Shown: positions 8,250 through 16,696, counted from the first letter of the stretch. The stretch: DNA of 64,000 nt from Enterobacter asburiae (GCF_024599655.1 NZ_CP102247.1:620001-684000), one strand, 5' to 3'. Numbers and translations are program-made. The notes: generated from the letters alone by a model not told the origin.

Positions 8250-9221
8250 TTAACGGTCGCGCTGAACGGCAATGTGGGCAAGACCAATCAGCGCCTCGCG
8301 CCACGGGCTGTCGGGAATGACCTGGAGAGCTTCGATGGCTTTGTCGGCTTCTTCTTCCGCACGCTGACGCGTCCATTCCAGCGATCCGCAGATTGCCATG
8401 GTTTCCAGCACAGGTTCCAGAAGATGGCGGCCATTTCCCTGCTCAATCGCTTCACGGATCATTTTCGCCTGGTCGGCCGTTCCGTTGCGCATAGCATGGA
8501 GCAGCGGCAGGGTTGGTTTGCCTTCGTTCAGGTCATCGCCAACGTTTTTGCCGAGCGTCTCGCCGTCCGCACTGTAGTCCAGCAAATCGTCAATCAGCTG
8601 GAATGCCGTACCCAGATAGCGGCCATAGTCCTGCAGGCCTTTCTCCTGCGCTTCGGTACAGTCAGCCAGAATGCCGGAACACTGGGCAGCCGCTTCAAAC
8701 AGGCGCGCGGTTTTGCTGTAGATCACCCGCATGTAGTTTTCTTCGGTGATGTCAGGGTCGTTGACGTTCATCAGCTGCAGCACTTCGCCTTCAGCAATGA
8801 CGTTTACGGCTTCGGACATCACCTCCAGCACTTTCAGGGAGCCCAGACTGGTCATCATCTGGAAGGCGCGGGTATAAATAAAATCCCCCACCAGTACGCT
8901 GGCTGCGTTCCCGAAAGCGGCGTTTGCCGTGGCTTTGCCACGACGCATATCCGATTCATCCACCACATCGTCATGCAGAAGCGTCGCCGTGTGAATAAAT
9001 TCGATGAGCGCTGCGATAGTGATGTGAGCATTTCCCTGATAACCAACGGCTCTGGCAGCCAGAATGGCGATCATCGGACGAATGCGTTTACCGCCGCCGC
9101 TGACGATGTAATAGCCCAACTGATTGATCAGCTGAACGTCAGAGTTGAGTTGCTCCAGGATTGCTGCATTCACACCCGCCATATCTTGCGCGGTTAACTC
9201 GTTGATTTTTTCTAAATTCAT
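8250..9221 (-). CDS. ispB: IspB, octaprenyl diphosphate synthase
   Basis: IspB condenses farnesyl diphosphate with five isopentenyl diphosphates to make the C40 side chain of ubiquinone and menaquinone. The 323-residue protein has both aspartate-rich motifs of trans-prenyltransferases: DDVVD in LLHDDVVDESDMRRG (about residue 84) and DDLLD in LIDDLLDYSADGETLGKN (about 211). It is divergent from rplU, as in E. coli. Confidence 0.97.
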   Translation of the reverse strand: MNLEKINELTAQDMAGVNAAILEQLNSDVQLINQLGYYIVSGGGKRIRPMIAILAARAVGYQGNAHITIAALIEFIHTATLLHDDVVDESDMRRGKATANAAFGNAASVLVGDFIYTRAFQMMTSLGSLKVLEVMSEAVNVIAEGEVLQLMNVNDPDITEENYMRVIYSKTARLFEAAAQCSGILADCTEAQEKGLQDYGRYLGTAFQLIDDLLDYSADGETLGKNVGDDLNEGKPTLPLLHAMRNGTADQAKMIREAIEQGNGRHLLEPVLETMAICGSLEWTRQRAEEEADKAIEALQVIPDSPWREALIGLAHIAVQRDR

Positions 9222-9379
9222 CGCAAAAGCCGGGCTTTTTATCCTGTTGATCCCATCTTCAATGGGGTAACGAAGGGTTTCGGTTTATCAATAGTAGTGC
9301 TGATTGTACTGAAAAAACGGCACAGATAAACGTTACCGTACGTGTTGTGTTTTTTTTCTTCATGTATTGACGGTAGCAC

Positions 9380-9408
9380 TTGTCAAAGGCTCGCGTTTTG
9401 CGTAATAT
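9380..9408 (+). promoter_or_regulatory. Promoter of rplU-rpmA
   Basis: TTGTCA at 9380-9385 and TAATAT at 9403-9408, separated by 17 bases, form a good sigma-70 promoter about 70 bases before the rplU start. The bases after the -10 box are GC rich (CGCGCCC), typical of stringently controlled ribosomal promoters. Confidence 0.75.
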
Positions 9409-9478
9409 TCGCGCCCTATTGTGAATATTTATAGCGCACTCTGAATCATACGAGGATGTGCGCGGAAGCGGAGTTTAT

Positions 9479-9790
9479 ATGTACGCGGTTTTCCAAAGTG
9501 GTGGTAAACAACACCGAGTAAGCGAAGGTCAGACCGTTCGCCTGGAAAAGCTGGACATCGCAACTGGCGAATCTGTTGAGTTCGCAGAAGTTCTGATGAT
9601 CGCAAACGGTGAAGAAGTCAAAATCGGCGTTCCTTTCGTTGATGGCGGCGTTATCAAAGCTGAAGTTGTTGCACACGGTCGTGGCGAGAAAGTTAAAATC
9701 GTTAAGTTTCGTCGTCGTAAGCACTACCGTAAGCAGCAGGGCCACCGTCAGTGGTTCACTGATGTGAAAATTACTGGCATCAGCGCCTAA
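9479..9790 (+). CDS. rplU: 50S ribosomal protein L21
   Basis: L21 binds 23S rRNA in the large subunit. The protein is 103 residues, the usual length, and starts MYAVFQSGGKQHRVSEGQ; the basic C-terminal KFRRRKHYRKQQGHRQWFT segment is the L21 signature. I chose ATG 9479 over an in-frame GTG 21 bases upstream because the family starts there. It is paired with rpmA 19 bases downstream. Confidence 0.98.
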   Translation: MYAVFQSGGKQHRVSEGQTVRLEKLDIATGESVEFAEVLMIANGEEVKIGVPFVDGGVIKAEVVAHGRGEKVKIVKFRRRKHYRKQQGHRQWFTDVKITGISA

Positions 9791-9809
9791 GACCTGAGGA
9801 GAGATTTAA

Positions 9810-10067
9810 ATGGCACATAAAAAGGCTGGCGGCTCCACACGTAACGGTCGCGATTCAGAAGCTAAACGCCTGGGCGTTAAGCGTTTCGGTGGCGAATCCG
9901 TTCTGGCGGGTAGCATCATCGTTCGTCAACGTGGTACCAAATTCCACGCTGGCAACAACGTAGGTTGCGGTCGTGACCACACTCTGTTTGCTAAAGCAGA
10001 CGGTAAAGTGAAATTTGAAGTTAAAGGCCCGAACAACCGTAAATACATCAGCATCGTTGCTGAGTAA
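9810..10067 (+). CDS. rpmA: 50S ribosomal protein L27
   Basis: L27 reaches the peptidyl-transferase centre with its N-terminal tail. The 85-residue protein begins MAHKKAGGSTRNGRDSEAKR, the family signature, with no N-terminal extension of the kind cleaved in Firmicutes. It is co-transcribed with rplU and followed by a strong terminator. Confidence 0.98.
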   Translation: MAHKKAGGSTRNGRDSEAKRLGVKRFGGESVLAGSIIVRQRGTKFHAGNNVGCGRDHTLFAKADGKVKFEVKGPNNRKYISIVAE

Positions 10068-10092
10068 GGTTTTCTCGGTCCGGTAACGGATT

Positions 10093-10122
10093 AAAGCCCC
10101 GCAACCTGTTGCGGGGCTTTTT
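10093..10122 (+). terminator. Terminator after rpmA
   Basis: The arms AAAGCCCCGCAA and TTGCGGGGCTTT form a perfect 12-bp stem around CCTG, followed by a T run. Read-through would feed yhbE and obgE. Confidence 0.9.
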
Positions 10123-10163
10123 ACATTGGAAACCCGGTAATTTTTTCTGTAGGGAAAACGGGC

Positions 10164-11129
10164 ATGAAGCAGCAGGCCGGCATGGGCATTCTTTTGGCAC
10201 TCACCACCGCAATGTGCTGGGGTGCGTTGCCAATTGCAATGAAGCAGGTACTGGAAGTGATGGAGCCGCCTACGGTGGTCTTTTATCGCTTTCTGATGGC
10301 AAGCATCGGCCTCGGGGCCATTCTGGCTATCAAAGGTAAGCTTCCATCCTTGCGGCTCTTCCGTAAACCGCGCTGGCTGGTATTGCTGGCTATCGCGACG
10401 GGGGGTCTGTTCGGTAACTTCATCCTGTTCAGCTCTTCCCTGCAATATCTCAGCCCCACGGCGTCGCAGGTGATAGGTCAGCTTTCACCGGTGGGCATGA
10501 TGGTCGCCAGCGTCTTTATCCTCAAGGAGAAGATGCGCGGTACGCAGATTATCGGGGCGAGCATGCTGTTATGCGGTCTGGTGATGTTCTTCAACACCAG
10601 TCTGATAGAGATTTTTACCCGCCTGACGGATTACACATGGGGTGTCATTTTCGGTGTGGGGGCAGCAACGGTCTGGGTGAGCTATGGCGTCGCGCAAAAG
10701 GTGTTATTGCGTCGACTTGCCTCACAGCAGATCCTCTTTTTGCTGTACACTTTGTGTACAATAGCATTGCTGCCATTAGCAAAGCCGGGCGTGATTACCC
10801 AGCTTAGCGACTGGCAACTGGCGTGCCTCATTTTTTGTGGGCTGAACACGCTGGTCGGTTATGGCGCGCTGGCCGAAGCGATGGCGCGCTGGCAGGCAGC
10901 ACAGGTGAGCGCGTTAATTACGCTTACTCCGCTGTTTACGCTGTTATTTTCAGATTTGTTATCAATGGCCTGGCCCGATGTCTTCGTCAGACCGATGCTC
11001 AACCTGTTGGGTTATCTCGGTGCGTTTGTCGTGGTTGCGGGCGCGATGTATTCCGCCATTGGTCATCGTCTTTGGGGACGTTGGCGCAAAAATGAAGCGG
11101 TTGTAGTAGTCCCCCGCTCAGGCGAATGA
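10164..11129 (+). CDS. yhbE: YhbE, EamA-family inner-membrane transporter
   Basis: A 321-residue DMT-superfamily protein with ten hydrophobic segments arranged as two EamA repeats (about residues 7-140 and 155-295). The substrate is unknown; the family includes amino-acid and metabolite exporters. The conserved repeat ends are visible as SPTASQVIGQLSPVGMMVASVFILKEK (N-half) and AAQVSALITLTPLFTLLFSDL (C-half). It lies between rpmA and obgE, 15 bases before obgE, as in E. coli. Confidence 0.9.
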   Translation: MKQQAGMGILLALTTAMCWGALPIAMKQVLEVMEPPTVVFYRFLMASIGLGAILAIKGKLPSLRLFRKPRWLVLLAIATGGLFGNFILFSSSLQYLSPTASQVIGQLSPVGMMVASVFILKEKMRGTQIIGASMLLCGLVMFFNTSLIEIFTRLTDYTWGVIFGVGAATVWVSYGVAQKVLLRRLASQQILFLLYTLCTIALLPLAKPGVITQLSDWQLACLIFCGLNTLVGYGALAEAMARWQAAQVSALITLTPLFTLLFSDLLSMAWPDVFVRPMLNLLGYLGAFVVVAGAMYSAIGHRLWGRWRKNEAVVVVPRSGE

Positions 11130-11144
11130 GTTACGGAGAGTAAA

Positions 11145-12320
11145 ATGAAGTTTGTTGATGAAGCGACGATCCTGGTCGTGGCTGGTGATGGCGGCAATGG
11201 TTGCGTGAGCTTCCGCCGTGAAAAGTATATCCCACGTGGCGGTCCTGATGGCGGCGACGGCGGGGATGGTGGTGACGTGTGGCTGGAGGCGGATGAAAAC
11301 CTCAACACGCTGATCGACTACCGTTTCGAAAAATCTTTCCGTGCCGAGCGCGGCCAGAACGGCCAGAGCCGTGACTGTACCGGTAAACGTGGTAAAGACG
11401 TCAACATCAAGGTTCCGGTCGGTACGCGTGTGATTGACCAGGGCACCGGTGAAACCATGGGTGATATGACCAAACACGGTCAGCGCCTGCTGGTTGCTAA
11501 AGGTGGCTGGCACGGTCTCGGTAACAGCCGTTTTAAATCATCGGTTAACCGTGCTCCGCGTCAGAAAACCATGGGGACACCGGGCGATACGCGCGAGCTG
11601 CAGCTGGAACTGATGCTGCTGGCTGACGTCGGTATGCTGGGTATGCCTAACGCCGGTAAATCGACGTTTATCCGTGCTGTATCAGCCGCGAAGCCAAAAG
11701 TGGCGGATTATCCGTTTACGACGCTGGTGCCAAGCCTGGGCGTTGTTCGTATGGACCACGAAAAGAGCTTTGTTGTCGCTGATATCCCGGGTTTGATCGA
11801 GGGCGCAGCAGAAGGCGCAGGACTGGGTATTCGCTTCCTGAAACACCTTGAGCGCTGCCGCGTATTGCTGCACATCGTTGATATCAATCCAATCGATGAG
11901 TCCGATCCGGTCGAAAACGCCCGTATCATCATCGGTGAACTTGAAAAATACAGCGAAAAACTCGCAGGTAAGCCACGTTGGCTGGTCTTCAACAAGATCG
12001 ACCTGATGGACAAAGCCGAAGCGGAAGCAAAAGCGAAAGCGATTGCTGAAGCGATGGGTTGGGAAGATAAATACTACCTGATCTCTGCGGCAAGCCAGGT
12101 TGGCGTGAAAGATCTGTGCTGGGATGTGATGACCTTTATCATCGAGAACCCAATCGTTCAGGCGGAAGAAGCGAAACAGCCTGAAAAAGTCGAATTCATG
12201 TGGGATGACTACCACCGCCAGCAGCTTGAAGAGCTGGAAGCTGAAGAAGATGATGAAGACTGGGACGATGACTGGGATGAAGACGACGAAGAAGGCGTCG
12301 AGTTCATCTACAAGCACTAA
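11145..12320 (+). CDS. obgE: ObgE (CgtA), essential ribosome-associated GTPase
   Basis: ObgE is a GTPase involved in 50S assembly, the stringent response and chromosome partition. The 391-residue protein has the glycine-rich Obg fold (about residues 1-158, with GGPDGGDGGDGGDV), the G domain (about 160-335: P-loop GMPNAGKST, switch DIPGLIEGA, NKID for guanine specificity) and a strongly acidic C-terminal tail (EEDDEDWDDDWDEDDEE). The tail is typical of enterobacterial Obg. Confidence 0.98.
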   Translation: MKFVDEATILVVAGDGGNGCVSFRREKYIPRGGPDGGDGGDGGDVWLEADENLNTLIDYRFEKSFRAERGQNGQSRDCTGKRGKDVNIKVPVGTRVIDQGTGETMGDMTKHGQRLLVAKGGWHGLGNSRFKSSVNRAPRQKTMGTPGDTRELQLELMLLADVGMLGMPNAGKSTFIRAVSAAKPKVADYPFTTLVPSLGVVRMDHEKSFVVADIPGLIEGAAEGAGLGIRFLKHLERCRVLLHIVDINPIDESDPVENARIIIGELEKYSEKLAGKPRWLVFNKIDLMDKAEAEAKAKAIAEAMGWEDKYYLISAASQVGVKDLCWDVMTFIIENPIVQAEEAKQPEKVEFMWDDYHRQQLEELEAEEDDEDWDDDWDEDDEEGVEFIYKH

Positions 12321-12330
12321 TATCTGCTCA

Positions 12331-12358
12331 AAGCCCCCATTATGGGGGCTTTTTTTTA
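12331..12358. terminator. Bidirectional terminator between obgE and pmrB
   Basis: The arms AAGCCCCCAT and TATGGGGGCTT form a strong stem with T runs on the plus side. It lies between two convergent genes and its right edge touches the pmrB stop codon. Confidence 0.85.
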
Positions 12359-13399
12359 TTCCAGCGTTGCGGGTAGCCAGCAGCTGGCGATCAAACCACC
12401 TTCAGCGCCATTCTCAAGCGTCAACCTGCCGTGGTGGAGCTGGACGATGCGCTGCACGATACTCAGGCCCAGACCGCTGCCTCCGTAGCGCTGGTCAAGA
12501 CGGCGGAATGGCTCGGTAATTGACTGTCGGTGTGCTTCATCAATCCCTGGACCCTGATCGATAACCCCGATCTGCGTCCCCCCATCGACCTCGGTTAAAG
12601 TCACCGTAATCGTTGTCCCTGTCGGGCTGTAGCGCCCGGCATTCTCCAGCAGGTTGCGCAGCATCAGGCGCAAGAGCACGGCGTCTCCCTGAACCGTGAG
12701 CGCGCTTTTAGCAGGCCAAATCACCGTATGCTCTTTGGCTTCATGCCCCAGGCCGAGAGGTTCAATGATATTTTCCGTCCAGCTCACGGTTTCGTAGTGG
12801 CCGCTCGCCATTGCCTGTCCGGCGCGGGCCAGCATCAGCAGCTGTTCGACGGTATGCATGAGCTGATCGATACGGCTAATTAACGTCGCGGCCTGTGGCG
12901 CGCCTGACTGCGCCATGAGCTCCAGATGGAGCCGGATACCGGCAAGGGGCGTTCGAAGTTCGTGTGCGGCGTCAGCGGTGAAGAGGCGCTCCTGCTGAAT
13001 GGTATTGTCCAGCCGGGCGAGCAGCTGGTTCAGGGAGGTTGTCACCGCGCCGATTTCTTCCATGTCGGAATACATGGGAAGCGGAGTTAAGTTATCCGCC
13101 GAGCGGTTAGCCAGGCTGTCACGCAGTTTATTCAGCGGTCGGGTTATCCAGGTAACCGCCCAGAATGAGAAAAACAACGTAAAGCCTACCATCACGAGCG
13201 AAGGGACCAGCAGTGAGGCAATTGCTTCGCGGATCTCTTTCTCGACATGGTTATTACGAGCTTTCGCCGACAGCGTTTCATTAACGAGAAAACCGATCTG
13301 CTCACGGCTTTCATGCCACAGCCAGATGACGCTTATCAGCTGAAAAAATAACAGAATGACCGCCAGCAGCACCATCAAACGCCGACGCATGCTGTTCAT
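12356..13399 (-). CDS. pmrB: PmrB/BasS-like sensor histidine kinase
   Basis: An inner-membrane sensor kinase of 347 residues. Two transmembrane helices (about residues 8-28 and 62-84) flank a very short periplasmic loop of about 30 residues (HESREQIGFLVNETLSAKARNNHVEKE); a HAMP segment follows (about 85-138), then the H box ADAAHELRTPLAG with the phospho-acceptor His146. The ATP-binding N, G1 and G2 boxes are RNLLENAGRYS, DQGPGID and GGSGLGLSIV. The short sensor loop and the WLWHES start resemble PmrB/BasS, which controls lipid A modification in response to Fe3+ and low pH. However, it lies beside dacB, not beside eptA, so it may be a paralogue with another signal. Confidence 0.7.
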   Translation of the reverse strand: MNSMRRRLMVLLAVILLFFQLISVIWLWHESREQIGFLVNETLSAKARNNHVEKEIREAIASLLVPSLVMVGFTLFFSFWAVTWITRPLNKLRDSLANRSADNLTPLPMYSDMEEIGAVTTSLNQLLARLDNTIQQERLFTADAAHELRTPLAGIRLHLELMAQSGAPQAATLISRIDQLMHTVEQLLMLARAGQAMASGHYETVSWTENIIEPLGLGHEAKEHTVIWPAKSALTVQGDAVLLRLMLRNLLENAGRYSPTGTTITVTLTEVDGGTQIGVIDQGPGIDEAHRQSITEPFRRLDQRYGGSGLGLSIVQRIVQLHHGRLTLENGAEGGLIASCWLPATLE

Positions 13400-14058
13400 T
13401 TCTGGCTCTCCAGGCGATAGCCAACGCCACGGACGGTTTTGATTCTGTCCTTGCCGAGCTTGCGACGCAGGTTGTGAATGTGCACTTCAAGGGTATTGGA
13501 TCCTGGATCGTCCTGCCAGGAGTAGATATCCTGCTGGAGCGTTTCTCTGTGCACCGTTTGCCCGCTGCGCATGATCAGACGCGTAAGCAAGGCAAACTCT
13601 TTTGGCGTCACCTCTACCGCCTGATCCTGGCGCAGTACCTGCTGGGTTTGCAGATTCAGCGTAATATCGCCGTCGGTCAGTAAGTTATCACTATGGCCCT
13701 GATAGCGGCGAATCAACGCTCGCACCCGTGCCTGCAGCTCCGCGAGCGCAAAAGGCTTCACCAGGTAATCATCTGCGCCTGCATCGAGGCCGGTGATACG
13801 ATCCTCAATGGCATCGCGTGCCGTCAGGATCAATACCGGGTTGGCGATGCCGCGGCGTCGCCACTGGCTGAGCAGCGTGGCGCCGTCTTTATCAGGCAGG
13901 CCCAAATCGAGGATCACCAGACTGTATTCGCCGCTCTGAATCAGGGAGTCCGCCTCCGCTGCGGTGCCGGCACAGTCGAGGGCATACCCTTCATTGGCTA
14001 GTCCCAGCGCCAGCCCTTCCTGCAATAACAGATCGTCTTCAACTATGAGTAGTTTCAT
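13396..14058 (-). CDS. pmrA: PmrA/BasR-like response regulator (OmpR family)
   Basis: A 220-residue OmpR-type regulator. The receiver domain (1-115) has the acidic pair Glu7-Asp8-Asp9, phospho-acceptor Asp51 in VILDLGLPD, and Lys of LVKPFAL; the winged-helix DNA-binding domain (about 125-218) ends with NTLEVHIHNLRRKLGKDRIKTVRGVGYRL (read in parts: HIHNLRRKLG, TVRGVGYRL). By eye it is roughly half identical to E. coli BasR, so it is in the PmrA family but diverged. The gene starts two bases after the dacB stop and overlaps pmrB by 4 bases, so dacB, pmrA and pmrB look like one transcript. Confidence 0.72.
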   Translation of the reverse strand: MKLLIVEDDLLLQEGLALGLANEGYALDCAGTAAEADSLIQSGEYSLVILDLGLPDKDGATLLSQWRRRGIANPVLILTARDAIEDRITGLDAGADDYLVKPFALAELQARVRALIRRYQGHSDNLLTDGDITLNLQTQQVLRQDQAVEVTPKEFALLTRLIMRSGQTVHRETLQQDIYSWQDDPGSNTLEVHIHNLRRKLGKDRIKTVRGVGYRLESQK

Positions 14059-14060
14059 CG

Positions 14061-15494
14061 CTAGTTATTCTGGTAGATGTCCTTGTAAAGCCTGCTTTCG
14101 AAGCGAACAAGCGGAATACGACGATTGCGCTGGTCGGTCGGTTCGACGGCATAGCCGGAAAGATACTGCACGAATGCCATGCGTTGTCCGCTGGCGGTAG
14201 TGATGAAGCCTGCAAGGTTGTAAACCCCCTGCAGTGAGCCTGTTTTCGCGGATACTTTGCCATCCACACCGGCAGCGTGAAGCCCGGCGCGGTACTGCAG
14301 TGAACCGTCATGCCCGGCCAGCGGTAGCATTGAAATAAAGTTTAGCTCAGTGTCATGCTGTGCAATGTACTGAAGCACCTGCATCATTGTGGCCGGGGAG
14401 ATCAAATTATGACGCGATAATCCGGAGCCATCGACGGCGATAGTATTACCCAGCTCGATCCCGGCCTGCTGGCGCAGGATCTGACGAACGGCGTCTGAAC
14501 CCGCACGCCAGGTGCCCGGCACGCCGAAACGCGCGTGACCAATCATGCGAAATACGGTGTCGGCAATCATGTTGTCAGACTTTTTCAGCATGATTCGCAG
14601 TAAATCGTGCAGCGGCGGAGACTGTTTGCTGGCGATGACCGTGCCGGGCTGGTTAACCTGCGTCTGGCGAAGCAGCGTGCCGGAGTAGGTGATTCCCGCC
14701 TGCTTCAGTTCATCTTTCAGAATGGCGCCCGCATAGCTTGCCCCGTCCTGTATTGCAAAGGCCAGCGGCAGCGGATCGGCGCGCTGCGTCAGACAGCCGG
14801 TAAGCGTGAAGCGGTTAAGATCGCCTGGCACCACGTCCAGCTCACAATATTGCGCATCCGGGGAGCCTTTCGCCAGCGTGCGGACCTGGCTAAACATCGT
14901 GACCGGGTAGTAGGACGCTATGCGGATAAACGCTAAATCATCTGGCTTCGGCGCGCTGTAAAGCGAAACCGAGAAGCAGTTACGGTCGACAATCGCGGCG
15001 GCGGGCGGGGCGCTAAAGCACTGGATCATGTCGTTCCACGGCCAGCCAGGGGCTTTATCGTGGCTGGCAAAGATCGACGTGTCGATCAGCACATTGCCAT
15101 CAATTTTTTGCACGCCAGATTTTTTCAGTACCGCAACCATATTGCGGATATCCTGACGCTTAAAGGTCGGATCGCCGCCAAAACGGGCGATAAGATCGCC
15201 TTTCAGTTCGCCACCCTCGACGTTACCTTTGGTTTCAAGGGTGGTCGTAAAACGGAAGTCAGGCCCGAGCTGGAGCAGGGCGGCAAGGGCAGTGATCACC
15301 TTTTGGGTACTGGCAGGCAGGGCCATCTGTTGACTGTGATAGTCAATCTCGGGAGCCTGTGCGCCAACCTTCTGCACCATCAGGGCAAGGTTCGCGCCTG
15401 CGGGGAGCTGATTAATGTACTCATCAACATTCGCGGCCTGGGCGGTGAACGTTATACTGGTAGTCAATCCGATGATAAATCTGGAAAATCGCAT
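14061..15494 (-). CDS. dacB: DacB (PBP4), D-alanyl-D-alanine carboxypeptidase/endopeptidase
   Basis: Penicillin-binding protein 4 trims and cleaves peptidoglycan cross-links in the periplasm. The 477-residue precursor has a signal peptide ending near residue 20 (TFTAQA). The three penicillin-binding motifs are present: Ser62-T-Q-Lys65 (ALPASTQKV), SDN near residue 306 (KKSDNMIADTVF), and KTG near 417 (VSAKTGSLQG). The large insert between motifs 1 and 2 is typical of class C PBPs. Loss of DacB induces ampC in species with an AmpR system, which is relevant if the host is Enterobacter (inference). Confidence 0.97.
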   Translation of the reverse strand: MRFSRFIIGLTTSITFTAQAANVDEYINQLPAGANLALMVQKVGAQAPEIDYHSQQMALPASTQKVITALAALLQLGPDFRFTTTLETKGNVEGGELKGDLIARFGGDPTFKRQDIRNMVAVLKKSGVQKIDGNVLIDTSIFASHDKAPGWPWNDMIQCFSAPPAAAIVDRNCFSVSLYSAPKPDDLAFIRIASYYPVTMFSQVRTLAKGSPDAQYCELDVVPGDLNRFTLTGCLTQRADPLPLAFAIQDGASYAGAILKDELKQAGITYSGTLLRQTQVNQPGTVIASKQSPPLHDLLRIMLKKSDNMIADTVFRMIGHARFGVPGTWRAGSDAVRQILRQQAGIELGNTIAVDGSGLSRHNLISPATMMQVLQYIAQHDTELNFISMLPLAGHDGSLQYRAGLHAAGVDGKVSAKTGSLQGVYNLAGFITTASGQRMAFVQYLSGYAVEPTDQRNRRIPLVRFESRLYKDIYQNN

Positions 15495-15559
15495 AATCTC
15501 GCGCTAACAACCCGAAAACAAACCGTCATACTACGGTGCATAGCACTGCAAAGTAAACG

Positions 15560-15588
15560 ATGACCCATAGTGAACTTCGCGGTAAAAT
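15560..15588 (+). promoter_or_regulatory. Possible promoter of greA leader
   Basis: ATGACC at 15560-15565 and TAAAAT at 15583-15588 with a 17-base spacer lie upstream of the leader terminator. The -35 match is moderate, so this is a candidate only. Confidence 0.4.
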
Positions 15589-15594
15589 GCGTAT

Positions 15595-15655
15595 CAAATT
15601 GAAAAATTGCTGCTGACCTGGGGCGTTGCTCCCGGGTCGGTTTTCTTTTTGCTTC
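15595..15655 (+). ncRNA. graL: Probable GraL-type leader RNA of greA
   Basis: Between the candidate promoter and greA there is an intrinsic terminator: arms GACCTGGG (15615-15622) and CCCGGGTC (15631-15638) with one G-U pair, followed by TTTTCTTTTT. In E. coli most transcripts from the greA promoter stop in the leader and yield the short GraL RNAs; the same layout is seen here. The 5' end given is an estimate. Confidence 0.5.
15615..15650 (+). terminator. Attenuator-like terminator in the greA leader
   Basis: An 8-bp GC-rich stem followed by nine T residues and one C lies about 70 bases before the greA ATG on the same strand. It would make greA expression depend on read-through. Confidence 0.75.
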
Positions 15656-15722
15656 TTGCCCGCTTAGGGGGGCAGGAGCAGGGAACACTGCTCCCAACAG
15701 GAATGTTTAAGAGGTATAACAA

Positions 15723-16199
15723 ATGCAAGCTATTCCGATGACCTTACGTGGTGCCGAAAAACTGCGCGAAGAGCTGGATTTTCTGAAATCCGTGCGTCGC
15801 CCTGAAATCATCGCCGCTATCGCGGATGCGCGCGAGCATGGCGACCTGAAAGAGAACGCTGAATACCACGCCGCGCGTGAGCAGCAGGGCTTCTGTGAAG
15901 GGCGTATTAAAGATATCGAAGCAAAACTGTCCAATGCGCAGGTTATCGATATCACCAAAATGCCTAACAATGGGCGTGTGATCTTTGGTTCTACCGTGAC
16001 CGTGCTGAACCTCGACAACGACGAAGAGCAGACCTATCGCATCGTGGGTGATGATGAAGCAGACTTCAAACAGAACCTGATTTCAGTGAACTCCCCGATT
16101 GCTCGCGGCCTGATTGGCAAAGAGCAGGACGATGTTGTCACCATCCGCACCCCTGGTGGTGAAGTGGAATACGAAATTATTAAGGTTGAATACCTGTAA
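15723..16199 (+). CDS. greA: GreA, transcription elongation factor
   Basis: GreA enters the RNA polymerase secondary channel and stimulates cleavage of backtracked RNA. The 158-residue protein has the N-terminal coiled coil (about residues 1-75), with the acidic tip residues Asp41 and Glu44 in EHGDLKENAEYHAAREQQG, and the C-terminal FKBP-like domain. The start MQAIPMTLRGAEKLREEL is the E. coli start. Confidence 0.97.
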   Translation: MQAIPMTLRGAEKLREELDFLKSVRRPEIIAAIADAREHGDLKENAEYHAAREQQGFCEGRIKDIEAKLSNAQVIDITKMPNNGRVIFGSTVTVLNLDNDEEQTYRIVGDDEADFKQNLISVNSPIARGLIGKEQDDVVTIRTPGGEVEYEIIKVEYL

Positions 16200-16240
16200 T
16201 TCGCTTCTCTACTAAGATGTTGATACATTGTAAAGAAAAG

Positions 16241-16265
16241 AAAAAGGCCGCATAGCGGCCTTTTA
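16241..16265. terminator. Bidirectional terminator between greA and yhbY
   Basis: AAAAAGGCCG, CATA and CGGCC-TTTT make a hairpin with an A run on one side and a T run on the other, placed 42 bases after greA. It can serve both convergent genes. Confidence 0.75.
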
Positions 16266-16350
16266 TCAACTCAAGGAGCATGGCATTTTGCTCGCCTGCT
16301 GACAGAAATCCCTCGTTTCACACAGAAAATGTGTTTGATTCAGGATATCC

Positions 16351-16644
16351 TTAGCGTGGCAGCGAGATTTTGCGCTCTTTAGATGGGCGATAGAGCACCA
16401 GCGTTTTACCGATGACCTGTACATTACAGGCGCCGGTTTCGCGCACGATGGCTTCCACGATCAGGTTTTTAGTGTCTCTGTCTTCAGAGGCGATTTTCAC
16501 CTTGATCAGCTCGTGGTGTTCCAGCGCTTGTTCAATCTCGGCAAGCACCCCTTCGGTCAAACCATTGTTGCCAAGCATGACTACAGGCTTGAGCGGATGT
16601 GCCAGACCTTTAAGGTGCTGTTTTTGTTTAGTACTCAGATTCAT
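16351..16644 (-). CDS. yhbY: YhbY, CRM-domain ribosome assembly factor
   Basis: A 97-residue RNA-binding protein consisting of a single CRM domain, associated with pre-50S particles in E. coli. The GxxG loop of the CRM fold is GNNGLTEGV, and the KVKIASEDRDTKNLIVEAI segment follows. The start MNLSTKQKQHLKGLAHPL was chosen over a 13-codon longer frame because the family starts there. It is divergent from rlmE, as in E. coli. Confidence 0.93.
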   Translation of the reverse strand: MNLSTKQKQHLKGLAHPLKPVVMLGNNGLTEGVLAEIEQALEHHELIKVKIASEDRDTKNLIVEAIVRETGACNVQVIGKTLVLYRPSKERKISLPR

Positions 16645-16668
16645 CGTATATTTTTGCTTACGTTGGGA

Positions 16669-16696
16669 TTGAAAACGGTTCATTCTACCGCCATCT
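16669..16696 (+). promoter_or_regulatory. Candidate sigma-32 promoter for rlmE-ftsH
   Basis: TTGAAA at 16669-16674 and CGCCATCT at 16689-16696 with a 14-base spacer resemble the heat-shock consensus (CTTGAAA and CCCCATNT). rlmE and ftsH are known sigma-32 regulon members in E. coli, which supports the assignment. Confidence 0.55.
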
